Origin: Stramenopiles sp. TOSAG23-2
Taxonomy: Eukaryota; Sar
Assembly (NCBI GenBank): GCA_900128395.1
Contig: LT649686.1
Span: 5,588 to 16,086, forward strand
Direction: 5' to 3'
DNA: 10,499 nucleotides
Under the pieces are notes generated by a model that did not search any database, was not told the DNA's origin, and saw only the letters and a program-made list of their open reading frames with translations. Made by a program: the position numbers and the translations under genes. Positions within the stretch are counted from its first letter, which is position 1, and every line of letters begins with the position of its first letter. Below, piece after piece: positions 5,827-10,499 of this stretch.

Positions 5827-8800
5827 ATGTACATGTATGTATGTATATATATGCACATACCTGCACCTCCTCCCACTACGACGTTACAAGCAACGGTTAT
5901 TAAAGAACAACATTCGTGGCGAACAACCGTATCTTTTAAAATAAATAATGTGGACTATTCAATTGCTCCTGAAACAATTAATCCAAGGACAACATTGGCA
6001 GTATACCTACGTAATCATGCTGGGTTGACAGGAACAAAAATTGGCTGCAATGAAGGAGGGTGTGGAGCCTGCACTGTTATTCTAAGCTATGAATTTGATG
6101 GGCTTAAAAAGCATATGCCTGTCAATGCTTGTTTAAGACCAATTGCATCGTGTGATGGTATGTCAATTACAACCGTAGAAGGTATAGGTAGTAAAAAAAG
6201 TGGACTGCACCCAATACAAAGTAGGATGGTAGAATGTAATGCATCACAATGTGGCTTTTGTACACCTGGCTGGGTTAGTAATATGTATGGATTGTTGTTA
6301 AATAATTCAAAGCCAAATATAAATGAAATCCAAGATCATTTTGATGGTAATATTTGTAGATGTACTGGATATAGGTCTATATTGACTGCTATGAGTTCTT
6401 TTGCTGCTATTGATGATGACGATGAGAAACAAAGTGATAATAGTAATAATACGAATAATAAAAGCGATTGTTGTGGTAATGAAACGAAATGTAAACATTA
6501 TGCACATAATAAATCAATTGATATTGAAGATTTATGTTCAAAAATACCACACAAAGAGTCAACTTTTCCACACCAAGTTCCATCATTACCAACAACACCG
6601 CTTTGTTTACAAACAAATGAATGCACATGGTATACACCAAACACATTAGAACAATTAATCGATTGTATTCAAACATCTACTACGGATCCAGCTGATATTG
6701 AAATTATACTTGGTAATACTGCTTCTGGGATATTAAAATATTACGATGGGTCCATATTTGGTACAAAAGAACAAGCAACACCAAAATCTGTAGTTGTTGA
6801 ATTACGCCAAGTGGCTGAGATGCATGGTAGTAGTATTGGTACCGATGGGAGCATAACAATAGGTGGTGCTAAGAGTATAAATGATTTAATCAATTTATTA
6901 AAGAAAACAAGTAGTACAGATAAAGGTCATTCTCAAATTGTAAATCATTTTAATCGCGTTGCAAACAATCAAGTACGTAATGTTGGTGGATTTGCTGGTA
7001 ATTTAGCATTTGCTAGAAAATATCCTACATTTCCAAGTGATTGTGCACTTGTATTAACTGCAGCTAATGCAACATTATCAATCGTATCACCAATTGATCT
7101 TTCGAGTAGTAGTAGTAATAAATATACAAATAATAGAGAGACAAACAAAAAAATATTTACAACAACGATAACTATTCAAGAATATTTGAATACCCCTGTA
7201 AACGATGGAAAGCCTTTAATTATTGTATCAATGACAATACCCAGCTTATCAAAAAATGTGTTGTTTAAATCATTTAAATTAGCAATACGCCGTGAAAATT
7301 CGCATGCAACTATTAATTTCGCTGCCAACGTATCTGAGACGAAGACTATTCAAATATTGTATCATATTGAAAAGATCAAAGGACCATTGCATGCTACTAC
7401 AACTGAGGAATATATTAACAATTTATCGCTTGTAGAACGATTTAATCAAGCATCATTAAATAATGCTATTGTAAAACTTCAAGCAGATTTATCATCAAAT
7501 AATATTTCAAAGAATTCTATTGAATTTTATCAATGCCAATCATTACTTTATAAAGTTTATTTATCCGTACAAACTGAAAGTTTAAACCCGAAGTTAATCA
7601 GTGGTATCGATTGGGAATTACCGCGTAATGTATCTACTGGGACAGAAGTTTATGCAGATCCTGGAGATGAAAAAGAATTGCCTGTTTCGAAGGGATATCC
7701 AAAAGTAAGTAAACTATAGTAACATATATATATTGAACACACTTCCTTTCTTTTTACCCCCGCCCTTCTTTTCAATGTGCGCATGGCAACCTTTTAATTA
7801 TACGATATTATCAAAGTAACGTATTTGCTTACGTGAAAATGGTACTTTATCTAGTTATTTTTTTGTTCATGCGACACGAACTGCATTAGTTTGAATCATC
7901 ATAAATTATTATGTTTTATGGTGATATAGAAAATTGCATACATGTTTAAACATATATATATATATATATATACGAATCTAATTCAATTCACATTCTTTCT
8001 AAATGTATACACACATGTACGCAAATATTTTCTACTTTGTACATATCGCAACTAACACACATTTCAAACGTATATTCGGAATACACACACACACACACAC
8101 ACACATGTATGACATAATTTGTCATCAAAAGCTACGAGAAAATTTACAAGCGACTGGTGAAGCGAAATATACAAATGACATTCAAAGCAAGTTTAATGAT
8201 GGGGAATGTTTATATGGTGCATTTGTAAAAAGTACGGTCCCATTGGCAATTTTTGAAAAAATGGATACATCTATAGCATTAGAAATAAATGGAGTCATTG
8301 ATGTATTAACCGCGGAAGATGTTCCAGGTAAAAATGATGTTGATATTAAGCATCCGGGTGCAGAGTTTCTATTTACACCAAGTGGGCAAATGGTTGAATG
8401 TGTTGGTCAACCATTGGGATTAGTTTTAGCAACGTCTCAAAAAGTAGCATATGATGCGGCATTGGCCATACAAGCCACTGGGCTGACATTTAAAGATGCT
8501 GGTACAACAGCCGTATTATCATTAGATGAAGCAATTACGAAAAAACAATTTTTTAATCTGCCAAAAGAAGTTCCATATGTTATTCAAAAAGGTGAAGATA
8601 TAGAAAAGGCACTCGATGCTTCGCCACATAAATATGAAGGCACGGTTAATTTTGCGGGTCAAAGGCATTTCTACATGGAAACACAACGAAGTTTTGTAAA
8701 GCCCCAAGAAGGAGGGAATGGTTTCATATTATATTGCAGTTCGCAAGATTTAGATTTAACACAACAAACTGTTGCAAATGCATTAAAATTACCACAAAAT

Positions 8801-10493
8801 AAAATTGTGACCAAAATGACACGGGCTGGTGGAGCCTTTGGTGGAAAGTTAACGAGGCATTTACCTTGTGCAATGGCTGCTACACTCGCAAGCTTGAAAC
8901 ATCAAAAGGCTATTAAAGTTATCAATGAAAGAGTTGATGATTTAGTTGTGACTGGAGGAAGAGAAAGGGGGAAAGCTATTTATACGGTTGGTTTTAATAA
9001 TAATGGCAAAATTTTAGCCTTGAAGTTAGATTTTTATATGGATTCTGGCTTTTCAATTGATATTTCAGATGGTGATCTGAAAATGGCGATGTATTGGGCT
9101 GATAATGTCTATAATATTCCGGCGTAAGTATAGTATATTTTGAAATAATAATCTTGTGTTAATAACAACGCATATCCTTAGCTATAGAAGCAAATTTCAA
9201 TTTATTTATTTTACTAACATTTGTTATATACATATATTTTTCAACAGTTGGAGTTCAAATGGATATTTATGCAAAACAAATACGCCGACAAACACTGCTA
9301 TGAGAGCACCAGGATTGGTGCATAGCATACATACCATGGAACATGTTTTACATAATATTTCGAAAATTTTAAATTTGAATCCTGTTAGTACAAGGGCATT
9401 AAATTTTTATAATGTAGGAGATGTTACGCCATATGGGCAAGTCATTGAGCGTAGCACATTGAAAGAAACTTGGCAACAATTACAACAAACGTTTGATCAG
9501 CTAAAATCATCTGTTGATAAATTCAATGGGGAAAATAGATGGGTGAAACGAGGCGTACAACTAACTCCTGTGAAATATGGTATGCAGCATAATGGATATA
9601 ATATCCATGCCATTGTAAATATATTTTCTGATGGTTCCATATCTTTAGCTACTGGAGGATTAGAGGTAGGCCAAGGATTGAATACGAAAGTCGCACAATG
9701 TTGTGCATATGCTTTAAAAGCTCCGTTAGATTTAATTGACGTGTCCGTACCAAATTCAACAGATAAAATTGCAGTTAGCAGTAACACTGGCGGCAGTGCC
9801 ACTAGCGAATGTGCATGTGAAGCAACTATGTTAGCCTGTGCTATAATAAATAAAAGGTTAGAGCCATATAAAAAGAATTATTCAACTTGGAAGGAAATAA
9901 TTAATGCTGCTAGCAACGATAATGTTTTCTTATCAGCAACTGCACAATATTGCCCACCGTTGTTAACACCAACGGATTATTTTAGATATTTTGTATGGGG
10001 TAGTGCAGTGTCTGTAGTAGAATTAGACGTATTGACAGGGGAAACACAAATTTTGCGTTCTGATATTGTATATGATTGCGGCGTTAGTTTAAATCCATTG
10101 ATTGATCTTGGCCAAGTGGAAGGTGCATTTTGTTTTGGAGTTGGAACATTTTTAACAGAAGAAGTTGTTAGAGATGAAAAAACTGGACAGATGCTAAGTA
10201 ATGGTACGTGGGATTATAAACCACCAACTAGTAAATGTATTCCATGTGATTTTAATGTTGCATTTTTAAAAGGCGCAACTGATAATCCACATGGTGTATT
10301 ATCTTCAAAAGCAACCGGGGAACCGCCATATTCATTAGCAAATAGTGTGTATTTTGCATTAAGATATTGCATTGATGAAGCTAGAAAAGAAAATAAATGT
10401 ACAGAAACGGAATATAATTTAGATGTTCCAGCGACGCAACAGCGTATTTTAAATGCATGTGGTGGGACTAGTGCTGAGTTTGTGATAGGGTAG
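5827..10493 (+). CDS. Aldehyde oxidase-type molybdenum hydroxylase (xanthine dehydrogenase family), three exons
   Basis: Exons 5827-7704, 8132-9123 and 9248-10493 join to ~1,371 residues, normal for this family. It oxidises aldehydes or N-heterocycles at Mo, passing electrons through two [2Fe-2S] clusters to FAD. Cys74, 79, 82 and 102 (GCNEGGCGAC) bind one cluster; Cys142, 145, 177 and 179 (QCGFC, CRC) bind the other. The FAD domain (~264-585) has ILGNTASG and VGGFAGN, followed by FPSD as in plant aldehyde oxidases, and lacks the FFPGYRKT NAD-site motif of xanthine dehydrogenase. The Mo domain (627-1371) has GQPLGLVLA, GGAFGGK, LEVGQGLNT and catalytic Glu1315 in TGEPP. Bovine XDH Glu802 and Arg880 become Leu866 and Met944, as expected for an oxidase; the Arg912 position is kept (Arg976, AMRAPG). 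The 5827 ATG has A at -3; an ATG at 5851 is an alternative. The C-terminus is complete, with no peroxisomal signal. Substrate and electron acceptor are inferred. Confidence 0.9.
6469..6507 (+). other. Cys/His cluster in the Fe-S to FAD linker of the oxidase
   Basis: Between the second Fe-S domain and the FAD domain there is an Asp/Asn/Ser-rich insert containing CC-x5-C-x-H-x2-H (Cys215, Cys216, Cys222, His224, His227). It is followed by IDIEDL, which resembles the linker of plant aldehyde oxidases. The surrounding residues are low-complexity, so the cluster may be chance. No function is assigned. Confidence 0.45.
7952..7972. repeat. (AT)n microsatellite in intron 1
   Basis: About 10 uninterrupted AT units lie within intron 1 of the oxidase gene, upstream of the predicted branch point. 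Confidence 0.95.
8083..8104. repeat. (AC)11 microsatellite in intron 1
   Basis: Eleven AC units sit between the branch-point-like CTAAC (8052-8056) and the 3' splice site (8131). Changes in its length would alter the branch-to-acceptor distance. Confidence 0.95.
9124..9247 (+). other. Intron 2 of the aldehyde oxidase gene (124 bp, phase 2)
   Basis: The donor is GTAAGTA at 9124, and the acceptor is TTTTTCAACAG ending at 9247. An exact TACTAAC box at 9212-9218 places the branch A about 30 nt from the acceptor. The split codon GC|T encodes Ala. The joined protein reads NVYNIPA-WSSNGYLCKTN, matching the family's Y-x-IP...G-x-x-CKTN segment. The distance from GGAFGGK to the TAMR motif equals that in bovine XDH as I recall it. 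Confidence 0.92.
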
Positions 10494-10499
10494 TTACCC

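Larger units (their letters stand above)
7705..8131 (+). other. Intron 1 of the aldehyde oxidase gene (427 bp, phase 0)
   Basis: The donor is GTAAGTA at 7705; the acceptor is AG at 8130-8131. Removing it joins residue 626 to 627 in frame. The distance from 'PV' to 'LQATGEA' across the junction (10 residues) matches my recollection of plant aldehyde oxidases, so nothing appears lost. A branch-point-like CTAAC lies at 8052-8056, and no AG occurs from there to the acceptor. The polypyrimidine tract next to the acceptor is weak. The intron holds a pyrimidine-rich stretch (7740-7772) and AT and AC microsatellites. I see no gene inside it. Confidence 0.85.

Noticed and set aside
5818-5860. Possible 43-nt 5' UTR intron on the - strand (GTATGT at 5860 to TAG at 5818) ahead of the formin ATG
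   Set aside because: The splice-like ends are present, but 43 nt is very short, there is no CTAAC branch motif, and the AT-repeat makes chance matches likely.
8003-8131. In-frame coding sequence before exon 2 (starting at an ATG at 8003)
   Set aside because: It translates the AC microsatellite into a His/Thr run and lies inside intron 1. The splice to 8132 restores the exact family spacing.
9156-9247. In-frame open sequence before exon 3
   Set aside because: It is the 3' part of intron 2, containing TACTAAC and a pyrimidine-rich acceptor. The peptide shows no family similarity.
1-10499. CRISPR arrays, tRNA/rRNA genes, transposons, bacterial operon signals
   Set aside because: I looked for and did not see regularly spaced repeats, cloverleaf-like segments, transposase-like frames or terminal inverted repeats. 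The window is explained by three eukaryotic genes.

Overview
The window is nuclear DNA of a eukaryote, probably a protist. It is AT-rich, and its genes show spliceosomal GT-AG introns with a GTAAGTA donor and a CTAAC branch-point-like motif. It also carries simple-sequence microsatellites and genes that encode large multidomain proteins. A formin that combines ankyrin repeats, a WW domain and short 'KMG(I/V)P' helical motifs, together with a plant-like aldehyde oxidase, would fit a stramenopile (diatom- or oomycete-like). That assignment is an inference and was not tested. Nothing here suggests a bacterial, viral or mobile-element origin.

Layout, left to right. (1) Positions 1-184, + strand: the last ~60 codons of a PP2C-type Ser/Thr phosphatase gene, cut by the window edge. 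(2) Positions 185-307: a short convergent intergenic spacer. (3) Positions 308-5812, - strand: one uninterrupted reading frame of 1,834 codons encoding an unusual formin. Its order is low-complexity N-terminus, PH-like domain, Q/N-rich linker, ankyrin repeats, disordered linker, WW domain, acidic and basic tracts, three copies of a ~39-residue motif, FH2 actin-nucleation domain and a basic helical tail. There is no polyproline FH1 region. (4) Positions 5813-5826: a gap of only about 14 bp (38 bp with the alternative start) between two divergent start codons. (5) Positions 5827-10493, + strand: a complete three-exon gene for a molybdenum hydroxylase of about 1,371 residues. It has all eight Fe-S cysteines, an FAD domain and a molybdopterin domain. 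Its substrate-pocket residues are of the aldehyde oxidase type, not the xanthine dehydrogenase type. The window ends six bases after its stop codon.

The three genes have no evident shared pathway: signalling phosphatase, actin assembly, and cofactor-dependent oxidation. What links them is compact packing: convergent ends 123 bp apart and divergent starts almost touching. The most unusual item is the formin's architecture, above all the triplicated WASHC3/CCDC53-like motif that occupies the place where an FH1 region would normally sit.
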